Below are positions 6,692 through 14,528 of a DNA stretch of 39,467 nucleotides, in pieces. The stretch lies in the NCBI RefSeq assembly GCF_003270085.1, contig NZ_QFDQ01000224.1:1-39467 (forward strand), read 5' to 3'. The first letter of the stretch is position 1. Each line of letters begins with the position of its first letter. Under the pieces are notes generated by a model. The model was not told the origin of the DNA. It made no database searches and saw only the letters and a program-made list of their open reading frames with translations. This DNA comes from Streptomyces triticisoli. GTDB taxonomy: Bacteria > Actinomycetota > Actinomycetes > Streptomycetales > Streptomycetaceae. The translations under genes and the position numbers were made by a program.

Positions 6692-7747
6692 TCAGCAGGT
6701 GTTGCACTGCCGGGGGAGAGTGTCCCAGAAGGAGGTGTCCGCCTGGTCGATCGAGCCGTCGGCGACCGCCTGGATGGTGGCCTCCATGGTGAGCACCGAC
6801 TGCCTGATCAGGTAGCCGTTGGACTTCTGGCCCAGTACGTACGGTGCGTACTCGTGGTCGCTCATCCCACGCATCTCGAACAGCAGCGTGGCGATGCCGT
6901 ACTCGGCCGCCATGCCGTTACGGCCGATGGTGTTGGCCGAGCCCCCGTCGTACCGGCCGATGTGGCCCCAGCCGGTGCGGTTGACGTTGTGGTACACCAC
7001 GGAGCCGAGCCGCTTGGACTTCTCGACCAGTTCGGGCGAGACGTCCGGGGTCGTCGGGTACAGGATCGAACCGGACACCAGTTTCCCGTTCACGCGGGAC
7101 TGGGTGCCCTGGTGGTGCATGTCGATCGCGTAGTCCACGTCGTAGGCGCGCAGCACGTTCTCGTGCAGGGCCTGCGTCTCGGGCTGCTCCTTGGCCACGT
7201 GGTCGCGGTTGAGGTCGACCTCGTTGGCGTTGTAGCGGGTCAGGTGGCGCTCGCCTTTGGCGAGGTAGCCGTCGAGGGGGAAGTTCACGTCGCCCATTGC
7301 GCCGTCGGCGTTGAACATCGGGATGAGGAGGATGTTCACGTCCTTGAGCAGCGAGGCCTTGGACGGCGAGCCCAGGGACTTGATGGTGTGCAGCATGGCC
7401 TCGGTGGTCAGCTGCTCGTTGCCGTGCTGCTGCGCCAGGTACAGGATCGTCGGGTTGTCCGGGTCGCTGACGTACTTGACCAGGTGGATGTCGCGGCCCT
7501 TGACGGTCTGCCCGATCACCTCGAGCTCCATGGCGTCCTGCTTGGCGTCCTGGTCCTTCAAGAAGCGGGCCACGTCGTCGTAGGTGGACAGGATCGAGGT
7601 GTTGATCGTCTCGTTGCCCTGGTAGTCGGGGCCTTCCCCGACCGCGGCGGCGGTGCCGGTGAACAGGGCACCGGTCAGCAGGAGTGCGCCGGTGAGGGCG
7701 GCGGTAGCAGTACGTGCGGATCTGGCGAAACCACTGGACCTACGCAA
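6692..7747 (-). CDS. secreted M14-family zinc carboxypeptidase
   Basis: This 351-residue protein has a signal peptide with a long hydrophobic core (ALTGALLLTGALFTGTAAA). Metal and catalytic residues fit family M14: H108 and E111 in QQHGNE, the third zinc ligand in DMHHQG (H211 or H212), the arginine block DLNRDH and the catalytic glutamate E291 in LLFEMRG. It should trim C-terminal residues from peptides outside the cell. The start is a TTG at 7747 with GGGAG 8 bases before it. A promoter lies at 7790-7818. It is divergent from a second M14 gene at 8086 and shares its C-terminal signature AVADGS-DT-D-P, so the pair probably arose by duplication. Confidence 0.9.
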   Translation of the reverse strand: MRRSSGFARSARTATAALTGALLLTGALFTGTAAAVGEGPDYQGNETINTSILSTYDDVARFLKDQDAKQDAMELEVIGQTVKGRDIHLVKYVSDPDNPTILYLAQQHGNEQLTTEAMLHTIKSLGSPSKASLLKDVNILLIPMFNADGAMGDVNFPLDGYLAKGERHLTRYNANEVDLNRDHVAKEQPETQALHENVLRAYDVDYAIDMHHQGTQSRVNGKLVSGSILYPTTPDVSPELVEKSKRLGSVVYHNVNRTGWGHIGRYDGGSANTIGRNGMAAEYGIATLLFEMRGMSDHEYAPYVLGQKSNGYLIRQSVLTMEATIQAVADGSIDQADTSFWDTLPRQCNTC

Positions 7748-7789
7748 GTGTTTCTCCCTGATGTCGCGAGCAGCGCCTGACGGCGGGCG

Positions 7790-7818
7790 AGCCTATGAGT
7801 ACCGTGAAAGGTCCACAA
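7790..7818 (-). promoter_or_regulatory. promoter for the minus-strand M14 gene
   Basis: On the minus strand TTGTGG (7818-7813) and TAGGCT (7795-7790) are separated by 17 bases. This fits a housekeeping-type -35/-10 pair, about 45 bases before the TTG start. Confidence 0.45.
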
Positions 7819-8007
7819 GCCTGCCCGATCCGCGGGCCAGCGTAAGGGGCTGTGATCACTCGCGTCACCCGTCAACGCCCTTGTGTCCAAGCGGCGTTAC
7901 TGCAGATGAGAGCATTTGGCGAGAAAATATCGCGAAGTGCATGGCCGTTGCAGGCAGGACGGCCGCCCGCCGGGCCAGGCGCGTAAGTGACAGGAGTAAA
8001 GCCCCGT

Positions 8008-8049
8008 TCACAGATGTCTCTCGGCCGCCTAGGGTGGCGCACGCCACCC
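8008..8049 (+). promoter_or_regulatory. promoter with overlapping inverted repeat before the second M14 gene
   Basis: TTCACA (8008-8013) and TAGGGT (8030-8035) have 16-base spacing. The -10 overlaps an inverted repeat GGGTGGCG-CA-CGCCACCC (8032-8049). The repeat could be an operator or a 5' leader hairpin. The rest of the 338-base divergent region between the two M14 genes shows no gene. Confidence 0.4.
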
Positions 8050-8085
8050 CCTCGGAAGTGCCTTACGACACCTGAGGAGCAGTGA

Positions 8086-9279
8086 ATGTCCGCTCGGAGA
8101 TGGGTCGCCACACTGGCGAGCACCGCCCTGATCGCCGGCCTCTCCACCGTCGCCGCCGGCGCCACCGCCAACCCCACCGCCGGCGCGATCCCGCCGGTGT
8201 CCCACTGCGGCACCGAGGCCTCCGGCTCCGGCAACGAAGGCTTCGTCGACTACGCGCAACTGACCACCGCTCTCCAGCAGCTGGAGACCAGCACCGGCGG
8301 CACCGTCGACGTGGAGGTGGCCGGGTACTCCAACCAGGGTCGCGCCATCCACACCGCGCGCGTCGGCGAGGGCGACAAGGTCGTGTACGTGCAGACGCAG
8401 ATCCACGGCAATGAGATGCACGGCACCGAGGCGGCCCTGGAGCTGCTCAAGCAGTGGGGCTCCAACAGCCCGGCGGCCAAGGAGCTGCGGAAGAAGGTGA
8501 CCGTGGTGGTCATCCCCCGGCTGAACGTCGACGGAGGCGAGCTCGACCAGCGGCAGAACGACATGACCTGGGACGAGGTCGTCGCCGACTTGCCGCAGCT
8601 GGCGGGTGCGTCCCCGGCGTGGAACTACAACTCCCGGGTCGGCGGCTTCGACGTCAACCGTGACTTCCACCCGAACCTGGACTACGTTCCCGCTGCTGAG
8701 GACTTCCCGGGCAACAGCGCCGACACCGGCTGGTACATCACTCCCGAGGCGCGGACCTCCCGCGATGTCTACCGTTCGCTGGAGCAGGAGTTCGGCACCG
8801 TTGACTACTTCGTCGACCTGCACAACCAGTGGTCCTGCTACGCCACCGATGACATGGAGAGCATGTCGCCGCTGTCCATCTCGGCCAAGTTCATCGACGA
8901 CCCGGCCGAGTTCGGCAACTGGCCCAAGTTCGACATGGACGCCTCCAAGCGGGCCAACGTCGCCGTCTACCAGGCGCTCCAGGAGCGGGGCAAGTCCTCC
9001 TACGGCGACCTGACCCTCTACCCCCAGTCCATCAACCTGCCGGGCACCGCGCTCGGTTCGTACCAGCTGCGCGGCTCTGCGGCGATTCTCTTCGAGACGT
9101 CCTCGCAGACCCAGTACGACGGCATGAAGCGCAACGGCATGCTCGCCAAGATGGTCGAGACCGGGCTCGGCGGCCTGGTCGACGCCGTCGCGGACGGCTC
9201 GGTGAACTCCCTCGACACGGGCGTCTACGATGCCATCCCGAAGCGCGTCACGCTGCCTTCCGACGGCCCCGGCGTCTGA
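8086..9279 (+). CDS. secreted M14-family zinc carboxypeptidase
   Basis: This 397-residue protein has an export signal at about residues 1-29 (TLASTALIAGLSTVAAGATA). Zinc ligands are H107 and E110 in QIHGNEMHG and H246 in VDLHNQ, with FDVNRDFHPN as the arginine block and E337 in ILFETSSQ as the catalytic residue. It is an exported carboxypeptidase of the zinc M14 family. GAGGAG sits 6 bases before the ATG. Compared with its divergent neighbour it has extra loops (SPAWNYNSRVGG, FPGNSADTGWY) and keeps the same C-terminal tail pattern (LVDAVADGSVNSLDTGVYDA). Substrate preference cannot be told from sequence here. Confidence 0.9.
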   Translation: MSARRWVATLASTALIAGLSTVAAGATANPTAGAIPPVSHCGTEASGSGNEGFVDYAQLTTALQQLETSTGGTVDVEVAGYSNQGRAIHTARVGEGDKVVYVQTQIHGNEMHGTEAALELLKQWGSNSPAAKELRKKVTVVVIPRLNVDGGELDQRQNDMTWDEVVADLPQLAGASPAWNYNSRVGGFDVNRDFHPNLDYVPAAEDFPGNSADTGWYITPEARTSRDVYRSLEQEFGTVDYFVDLHNQWSCYATDDMESMSPLSISAKFIDDPAEFGNWPKFDMDASKRANVAVYQALQERGKSSYGDLTLYPQSINLPGTALGSYQLRGSAAILFETSSQTQYDGMKRNGMLAKMVETGLGGLVDAVADGSVNSLDTGVYDAIPKRVTLPSDGPGV

Positions 9280-9384
9280 CGGAGCGGACGGCCCGCGGCA
9301 TCGCCCGGCGATCCGGCTCTCCCCCGGCACCGCACCGACGCTTCGGTCCGGAGCCAGGGGGGAGCTTCGGGGCCCCGAAGTCTG

Positions 9385-9516
9385 CTCCTCGGCCGTGCCG
9401 ACGCGGAGGCAGTGGCGGCCTGGGCCAACGCTCGCCGGGACACCAAGCCGGTGACATGGTTCGCTGCTGCCCTGGCGGAGTGGGACGGCCTGAAAGAACA
9501 CCGGCTCCCGAGCTGA
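9385..9516 (+). pseudogene. unidentified protein, C-terminal fragment
   Basis: One plus frame reads LGRADAEAVAAWANARRDTK, PVTWFAAALAEWDGLKEHRL then PS and TGA. The composition is that of a real protein tail and differs from the adjoining frames. I cannot name the family. No start or ribosome site is present, so it is likely a remnant left beside transposase debris. Confidence 0.35.
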
Positions 9517-9527
9517 TCCCTCGTCTC

Positions 9528-9725
9528 TCACCCACCTGCACCGCGGAGATGGGGAAGGCAGATGTTGCTGCACGCCAGTTCCAGCAGACTTTGGTGGAGG
9601 CCGGCTCGGCGTTCACAGCGGAGGCGGAGGCGTTTGAACTGGTGGAGCCGGCCGAAGGTCCGCTCCACGACCCAGCGGGTCCTGCCCAGGCCGGAACCAT
9701 GGGCGGTGCCGCGCCGAGATGAACC
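9528..9725 (-). pseudogene. IS5-family transposase, C-terminal fragment
   Basis: The minus strand reads RRGTAHGSGLGRTRWVVERT, FGRLHQFKRLRLRCERRAGL and HQSLLELACSNICL before TGA at 9528. RWVVERTFGRLHQFKRLR includes the catalytic glutamate region of IS5-type DDE transposases frequent in Streptomyces. A TGA lies about 20 codons upstream in frame and the N-terminal two thirds are missing. It is of a different subgroup from the IS5 piece at 1-389. Confidence 0.75.
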
Positions 9726-9997
9726 AGCACTTCATCACCTGGGAGCAGGACACCGGCACGGCCGCGCCGGTCTGACAACGGCCATCCGCCGGGGGCCGTA
9801 GTGGAACCGGGGCGCCGCCCCGCATCTGCGGTGGGTGGACGACGCCTCCTGCCCCGGGCTGCGGGGACCGGTGGCGCCGGCGTGCTCCGGGGGACTTTCC
9901 CGAGGGTCTGTTGTGAACGCATCAAGTTGCGGCATTCTGGGCCCGTCCGCGTACGCGGAGGTCAGTCCTCCATGCACTTCGTAGTTCGGAGACAGCA
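9726..9997. other. no gene recognised; upstream region of the M23 gene
   Basis: I see no credible coding frame. The last ~90 bases contain TTGTGA (about 9909) and CATTCT about 16 bases later as a weak promoter candidate for the M23 gene. Confidence 0.3.
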
Positions 9998-10810
9998 TTG
10001 AGATCGATACGCATTGCCCTGCTGGGCCTCGTGGCACTCGTGGGCGGCTTGCTCGCGGCGACGCCCGCGCAGGCGGCGCCCCTCTTCAAAGCTCCCTTCG
10101 CCTGTGGCCAGAAGTGGACGTACAGTCACCACTCGGCCGAGGTCCGGGAGGCGCTGGACTTCATCCGCAGTGACGGCGGCACCACCAGCGGCTCGCCCGT
10201 GCTCGCCTCGGCCGCCGGAACCGCCACCCGGCACTATCAGGCGAACGGCGCCGGCAACTACATCAAGATCGACCATGGCGGCGGCTGGCAGACGTACTAC
10301 TTCCACCTGAGCGCCTTCAGTGTCGCCGACGGCACCTACGTCGCACAGGGCCGGCAGATCGGAACCACCGGGAGCACCGGCAACTCCAGCGGCGCGCACA
10401 TCCACTACGAGCAGCTCTACAACGGCGTCGGCCAGAAGATCAAGATCAACGGAACCCAGCTCGCCTACCCCAGCTCGTACGGCAGCTACCACCTGACCAG
10501 CGACAACGGCTGCAGCACCAGCAAGTACTGGGTCGACACCTTCGCCAACGCCACGGGCTACGCGCAGTCGAACACCAACGACCCGCAGGGCGTGCTGTAC
10601 GCGGGCACCAACTACGTGTACTGCAAGGTGTGGGGCCAGAAGATCAGCGGCGCGAACGGCACCTACAACCACTGGTGGCTGAAGACGGACCTCGACGTCA
10701 CCTACGCGGGCAAGAACGGGCGTGGAGCGTACGTCTCCGCGTACTACCTGTCGCGCTGGGGCAACGACGAAGCGCGTGACAACAACGGCACCGTGATCCC
10801 GAACTGCTGA
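9998..10810 (+). CDS. secreted M23 (LytM-type) metallopeptidase
   Basis: This 270-residue protein starts with a clear signal peptide (LLGLVALVGGLLAATPAQA, cut before APLFKAP). The LytM zinc site is present: H45 with D54 in HSAEVREALDF and H134/H136 in GAHIHYEQL. The Gly-rich groove segment HGGGWQTYYFHLS and IGTTGSTGNSSG also fit. The enzyme should cut glycine-containing or peptide cross-links in peptidoglycan, or act on proteins, outside the membrane. The C-terminal ~110 residues (from about YWVDTFANATGYAQS) are rich in Tyr, Trp and Asn and may be a binding domain. The start is a TTG with GGAGA 5 bases upstream. A strong hairpin follows the stop. Confidence 0.88.
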   Translation: MRSIRIALLGLVALVGGLLAATPAQAAPLFKAPFACGQKWTYSHHSAEVREALDFIRSDGGTTSGSPVLASAAGTATRHYQANGAGNYIKIDHGGGWQTYYFHLSAFSVADGTYVAQGRQIGTTGSTGNSSGAHIHYEQLYNGVGQKIKINGTQLAYPSSYGSYHLTSDNGCSTSKYWVDTFANATGYAQSNTNDPQGVLYAGTNYVYCKVWGQKISGANGTYNHWWLKTDLDVTYAGKNGRGAYVSAYYLSRWGNDEARDNNGTVIPNC

Positions 10811-10829
10811 CGCGACATCACTGAACGTG

Positions 10830-10867
10830 CCGGGCCCGGCCGCTCCCTCGTGAGCGACCGGGCCCGG
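10830..10867 (+). terminator. terminator of the M23 gene
   Basis: CCGGGCCCGG (10830-10839) pairs with CCGGGCCCGG (10858-10867). CGCTC/GAGCG extends the stem inward with one mismatch around a 6-base loop. It lies 20 bases after the stop codon. Confidence 0.8.
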
Positions 10868-10949
10868 TGCGCGGGGCGTCAGCCCGGCACTGTCACGTTG
10901 GCCGACGCGTGGGGTGACCTCGGGGTTGGCCGTGCGGGGGAGGGGATCA

Positions 10950-11045
10950 CCGCGGAGAGTACGCCGCCGTTGCGCAAGGGGCACCGGTACCCGGCCGAGG
11001 TGATCGCGCATCGCGTGTGGCTGTGCCATCCGCATCGCGCAGCTG
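10950..11045 (+). pseudogene. IS6-family transposase, N-terminal relic
   Basis: A plus frame reads GITAESTPPLRKGHRYPAEV then IAHRVWLCHPHRA. KGHRYPxEVIxHxVWLY is the conserved start of IS6-family transposases in Streptomyces. The match breaks right after WLC, where intact proteins continue with RFPLSFREVEEL. About 30 codons survive. Confidence 0.6.
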
Positions 11046-11290
11046 CTCCAAGTCGTCTACGGAGTCCCGGTCCACGTGCAACCCTTCGAGCAGTTGCTCG
11101 GCCCAGGTGAGGAGCTCGGCGGGCGTGAGCATGTAAAGGTGTGCACCGGTTTGCTCTCGCAGCTCCACGACGAGCTTGGCCCTCGGCCGGGCCTGAACGT
11201 CCACGAGCCCAAGTGCCCCGCGCACGAAGGGGCGGAAGCGCACACCAGATTTCCAGTAGGTAGTTGTGAACTCAGTGCACGAACTGCATG
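11045..11290 (-). pseudogene. hypothetical protein, 3' end lost to an IS6 relic
   Basis: The minus strand reads TYWKSGVRFRPFVRGALGLV, DVQARPRAKLVVELREQTGA and HLYMLTPAELLTWAEQLLEG, then LHVDRDSVDDLEQLRD. This looks like a genuine cytoplasmic protein, but I do not recognise the family. Beyond about 11045 the frame is simply the antisense of the IS6 fragment. The native C-terminus therefore appears to have been replaced. No convincing start codon is seen; a GTG (VRFRPF) is one option. Confidence 0.4.
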
Positions 11291-11329
11291 CTGGGCCGTC
11301 AGATGCCGCCGAGCGATATCCGTTTCGCC

Positions 11330-11756
11330 ACCGGTGGAGCACCTTGCCGGGCTTGACCGGTGGGCAACGGACCGTGCCCGTGTCCGCACGACGGGCTGAA
11401 CGACCACCTCGACCTCATCCGGCAGCGACCCGCCGCCGCGGGCTCCGCTGGAGCGGCCCGACAGCAGATCCGGCACCCCCCTCGCCCGCCCGCCACCGCC
11501 CGAGCCGCACGTACACCTGGCGTCGGGAGACCTGCAGCCTCGCGGCGGCTTCGTCCGCCTCCGCCGGTCCCACCGTGTCCTTCGCGGCGAACGGCCCGAT
11601 CACCTCGGCCTGCCGCACCGCGGTATCCCACACCCGCACGGGCGCGGTCAGCACTCCACGCTCGGCCACTGGCCCATCCGCCACCCGGAAACCCTCCGCG
11701 GCGCAGGCGGCTTCGGGGTGCCCGGAGAGCTCACAGTCCCTTGCACTCGGCGGCAA
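11330..11756 (-). pseudogene. TniA/Mu-type transposase, N-terminal fragment with frameshift
   Basis: From ATG 11756 the frame carries RQAEVIGPFAAKDTVGPAEA, DEAAARLQVSRRQVYVRLGR and WRAGEG. This matches the N-terminal helix-turn-helix of Streptomyces Tn552/TniA-like transposases with an rve core. After WRAGEG the homologous text continues in another frame (MPDLLSGRSSGARGGGSLPD then EVEVVVQPVVRTRARS), so a frameshift lies near 11470. The catalytic DDE core is missing and the copy is dead. Confidence 0.55.
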
Positions 11757-11765
11757 GCCTCCAGC

Positions 11766-11912
11766 TCATCCATGCATACGGCTGTGGACATTCACATTCC
11801 GGGCCTCACTCCCCAGGCAGTTCAGTGCCTGCATGGCCTCGCGCTCCATGGGTGAAAGATCGCGCAGGACGGTTCCCGCCTGTACGAGGCACTGCGCATC
11901 ACCTGATTCGCC
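11766..11912 (-). pseudogene. unidentified protein fragment
   Basis: A minus frame reads ESGDAQCLVQAGTVLRDLSP, MEREAMQALNCLGSEARNVN then VHSRMHG and TGA at 11766. It looks protein-like but has no clear start beyond an internal ATG (MEREAM), and I do not recognise it. It may be the end of a gene interrupted by the adjacent transposon. The rest up to 12011 shows nothing. Confidence 0.25.
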
Positions 11913-12011
11913 GGCCGCGCGCGGTGGGGATCATGGTGCGCCGGAGTGCCACTACGCGCCCTTTCGCAGAGGGATGCCGTAAATGCCCGACGGGTAGTGA
12001 TTCGGGCGTAA

Positions 12012-12024
12012 CTGAACCGTTCAG
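12012..12024. promoter_or_regulatory. inverted repeat before the small secreted protein gene
   Basis: CTGAAC-C-GTTCAG is a perfect dyad with one central base. It ends four bases before the AAAGGAG ribosome site of the gene starting at 12042. It could be an operator or leader element. Confidence 0.3.
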
Positions 12025-12041
12025 GAAAGGAGCCACTGCTC

Positions 12042-12551
12042 ATGAGGTCACGTACGGCCCGTCCCGCCGCACTCGCCGCTTCGGCCGCACTGCTCGCCGG
12101 AGGCCTGCTGGTGGCGACCGTACCCGCCGCCACCGCCGCACCCGCGAAGTACTCGCATGCGGCCGCCGCGCAGCAGTTGAAGCGGGCGGGCATCACCTGG
12201 ACCTCGTCGGGCGGGTGCAGCAACCGGAACAACAGCAAGTGCACTTCCTTCGAGCAGATCAACAAGAGCACGGTCGCCGGGGTGATCGACTTCAAGAAGG
12301 TGAGCAAGTGCGCCGTGACCCTCACCGCGGGAACGGAGAGGGGTATTCACCGACCGGGCCGGTACAGCCATGAGAACGGCTACAAGGTCGACATCAGGTT
12401 GACGCCGTGCGTGAACTCGTACATCACCCGCACGTTCCGCTACGTGGGCGAGCGCGGTGACCGTGCGAAGCAATACAAGTCGCCGTCGGGGAACATCTAC
12501 GCCCGCGAGGGCTCGCACTGGGACGTCACTTACTACCGCGGCAGCCGCTGA
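12042..12551 (+). CDS. small secreted protein with M15 peptidase-like signature
   Basis: This 169-residue protein has a signal peptide (ALAASAALLAGGLLVATVPA, cut near TAA-AP). Four cysteines (C59, C67, C90, C123) could form two disulfides. The mature part contains RYSHENGYKVDIRL, with H110 and D117, and AREGSHWDV, with E156, H159 and D161. This spacing resembles the M15 (D-Ala-D-Ala or LD-carboxypeptidase) pattern SxHxxGxAxD ... ExxHW. Family annotation elsewhere is usually hypothetical protein, and the M15 link is my inference. AAAGGAG lies 9 bases before the ATG. A weak hairpin (GCGGAAC/GTTCCGC, 12553-12570) follows the gene. Confidence 0.8.
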   Translation: MRSRTARPAALAASAALLAGGLLVATVPAATAAPAKYSHAAAAQQLKRAGITWTSSGGCSNRNNSKCTSFEQINKSTVAGVIDFKKVSKCAVTLTAGTERGIHRPGRYSHENGYKVDIRLTPCVNSYITRTFRYVGERGDRAKQYKSPSGNIYAREGSHWDVTYYRGSR

Positions 12552-12570
12552 CGCGGAACGGCGGTTCCGC

Positions 12571-12841
12571 CATCACCGACCGGTGGGGGCATCGACGTTC
12601 GGCGTAGTGCTCCTCCAACAGGTGGGGCATCGGGCCCTCGTGGGGCGGGACATGAAGGCCGAGCCGCCTCAGTCCGGTGCTCAGTCGGCCGTACTGAAGG
12701 GGCTCGGCCCCCTCCCCAGATGCCGGGCGACGCGTCGCGAGCCTGCGTCCCGTTCCTGCCGATGGGCAGCGTACGAGACGAGTGCGGTCCATGGAGCCAA
12801 GGCAGCTCCCAGGGGTGCAGTCCGGGAACCCCGGTGCACGC
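12571..12841. other. no gene recognised
   Basis: Open frames on both strands here have the composition of shadow frames and match nothing I know. Some short GC-rich dyads occur, such as GGGGCTCGGCCCC near 12700. They may serve as terminator for deoC, which ends at 12842 on minus. Confidence 0.3.
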
Positions 12842-13597
12842 TCAGTACCCGGTGGTCGCGTCGTCGTCCGTCAGGGGCGCGGTGCCGGCGAGGCGGCCCC
12901 GGAGGTCGTCGAGGATGGTGGCGGTGGCGGTCGCGCCGAAGCGGGTGGCGCCCAGGTGGTGCAGTTCCAGCAGGGCGTCGAGGGTGCGCACACCGCCCGC
13001 GGCCTTGACGTGGACGTGCGGCGAGACGGTGCGCCGCATCAGGGCGATGTCGGCGGCCGTCGCCCCGCCCGGGGCGAACCCGGTGCTGGTCTTCACGAAG
13101 GCCGCTCCCGCCGCCTCGGCCGCGCGGTACCCGGCGACTTTCTGCTCGTCGTCCAGGTAAGCGTTCTCGAAGATGACCTTGACCGTGCGGCCCTCTGCCG
13201 CCCGCACGACCGCGGCGATCTCGTCCTGGGTGTAAGCGACGTCGCCGCCGCGCAGGCGGCCGATGTCGATGACCATGTCGATCTCCTGCGCGCCCAGGGC
13301 GACCAGTTCGGCGGTCTCGGACACCTTGGCCGCCGTGGTCGCCCCGCCGTGCGGGAAGCCGACCACGCTGCCGACCGCGACCCCGCTGCCCGCGAGCACC
13401 GCCACGGCGGCCGTGACATCGGCCGGACGCACGCACACCGAGGCCGTGCGGTACTTCGACGCGGTCTCCAGGCCGGCGGCGACCTCGGCCGGGGTCAGCT
13501 CCGGCCGCAGCAGCGAGTGGTCGATCATCTTCGCCGCTTCCTCGGGCGTGGGCAGCGGACCGTCCCAGCGCGGGGCGGCGATCGAGGTGACGGACAT
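12842..13597 (-). CDS. deoC: deoxyribose-phosphate aldolase
   Basis: This 251-residue protein belongs to the DeoC class I aldolase family. It splits 2-deoxyribose-5-phosphate into glyceraldehyde-3-phosphate and acetaldehyde in deoxynucleoside catabolism. The Schiff-base lysine is K169 in FVKTSTG, the second lysine K198 lies in HVKAAGGVR, and IDMVIDIG and VKVIFENAYL are the other active-site strands. DHSLLRPELTPAEV is the conserved N-terminal block. I chose ATG 13597, preceded by GGAAGGA, over the longer frame to 13786 because the latter crosses the operator and the divergent regulator gene. A GntR-type operator 18 bases upstream suggests induction by a sugar phosphate or nucleoside intermediate. 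Confidence 0.95.
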   Translation of the reverse strand: MSVTSIAAPRWDGPLPTPEEAAKMIDHSLLRPELTPAEVAAGLETASKYRTASVCVRPADVTAAVAVLAGSGVAVGSVVGFPHGGATTAAKVSETAELVALGAQEIDMVIDIGRLRGGDVAYTQDEIAAVVRAAEGRTVKVIFENAYLDDEQKVAGYRAAEAAGAAFVKTSTGFAPGGATAADIALMRRTVSPHVHVKAAGGVRTLDALLELHHLGATRFGATATATILDDLRGRLAGTAPLTDDDATTGY

Positions 13598-13614
13598 GGT
13601 TTTCCTTCCAGCCC

Positions 13615-13642
13615 TGTATGATCTGTCTAGACAGCCTATACA
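13615..13642. promoter_or_regulatory. GntR-type operator between deoC and its regulator
   Basis: A 28-bp dyad has outer arms TGTAT (13615-13619) and ATACA (13638-13642) and a perfect core CTGTCTAGACAG (13623-13634). The core contains GTCTAGAC, which fits the HutC/GntR pattern GT-N-TA-N-AC. It lies 18 bases before deoC and 14 bases before the first regulator ATG, so it can control both genes. Confidence 0.8.
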
Positions 13643-13655
13643 GGCGAGGGCGGCG

Positions 13656-14462
13656 ATGTCGACGGGCGTCACGCCGGAGCCCGCGACCCGCACCGACCCG
13701 GGAGGAACAGCACCCGCCATGCCCGCACCGCAGCCGCTGTACGAACGCATCGAGAAGCAGTTGCGCCGACGCCTCGCCGCGGCCACCGACGGAGCCCCGT
13801 TCCCCTCGGAGCCACGCCTGGCCGCGGAGTTCGGCGTCTCCCGGATGACGGTGCGGGCAGCCCTGGCCGGGCTGGAACGCGACGGCCTGCTGGAACGCGT
13901 GCCCGGCCGGGGCAGTTTCGTACGCAGGGCCGCCGCCGCCCGCCCGGTCGGAACCCTTCTGAGCTTCCACGACCAGGCCCTCGCGGCCGGGGTGACACCC
14001 CGCTCACACGTCCTGCAGGCCGGTGTGCGCCCCGCCTCTCCCCAAGAAGCCGCCGCGCTCTACCCCGCCGCCCCCACCCAGGACGCCGCTGTGGTCGGGA
14101 TCAGCCGCATCCGGCTCTTCGACGACCTGCCCGTCGCCGTCGAACACGCCGCCTTCCCCGCCGCCCTCGACGCCCTGCTCACCGCGGACCTGGAGACCGG
14201 CTCCCTGCACAACGCACTGCGCCGCCTCGGCCTGCACCCGACCCTCGGCTGCTCCGTCCTCACCGCACGCACGGCCGGCGAGGACGCACCCGAACTCGGC
14301 GTCGACGCCGCCACCCCGATGTTCGTCGAGACGCGATCCATCGTCGACCAGCACGGCGCCCCCCTGGAACACACGGTCAGTTCCTACGTGGCACACCGCT
14401 ACGCGCTCCAGGTCGACTTCTCCGTCGCCCACCGGGAAGGACGAGACACTCGGGACAGATGA
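13656..14462 (+). CDS. GntR-family (HutC-type) regulator, likely of deoC
   Basis: This regulator is 268 residues from ATG 13656, or 247 from ATG 13719. The winged HTH reads YERIEKQLRRRL, FPSEPRLAAEFGVSRMTVRA and LERDGLLERVPGRGSFVRR. The C-terminal effector domain is of the UTRA/HutC type, with AAVVGISRIRLFDDLPVAVE, GLHPTLGCSVLTAR and ATPMFVETRSIVDQHGAPLE. The start is unclear: 13656 has GAGGGCG nearby, while 13719 has a distant GGAGGAA. Its divergent position over the shared operator indicates autoregulation and control of deoC by a small sugar or nucleotide ligand. A purine-rich tail to 14462 is normal for the family. Confidence 0.9.
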   Translation: MSTGVTPEPATRTDPGGTAPAMPAPQPLYERIEKQLRRRLAAATDGAPFPSEPRLAAEFGVSRMTVRAALAGLERDGLLERVPGRGSFVRRAAAARPVGTLLSFHDQALAAGVTPRSHVLQAGVRPASPQEAAALYPAAPTQDAAVVGISRIRLFDDLPVAVEHAAFPAALDALLTADLETGSLHNALRRLGLHPTLGCSVLTARTAGEDAPELGVDAATPMFVETRSIVDQHGAPLEHTVSSYVAHRYALQVDFSVAHREGRDTRDR

Positions 14463-14528
14463 GAGAATCGGCGGAAAGGGAACAGTCCTCGAGGGACCCG
14501 GTGGGCATGCAAGGAGAGGTCGTCTGAG

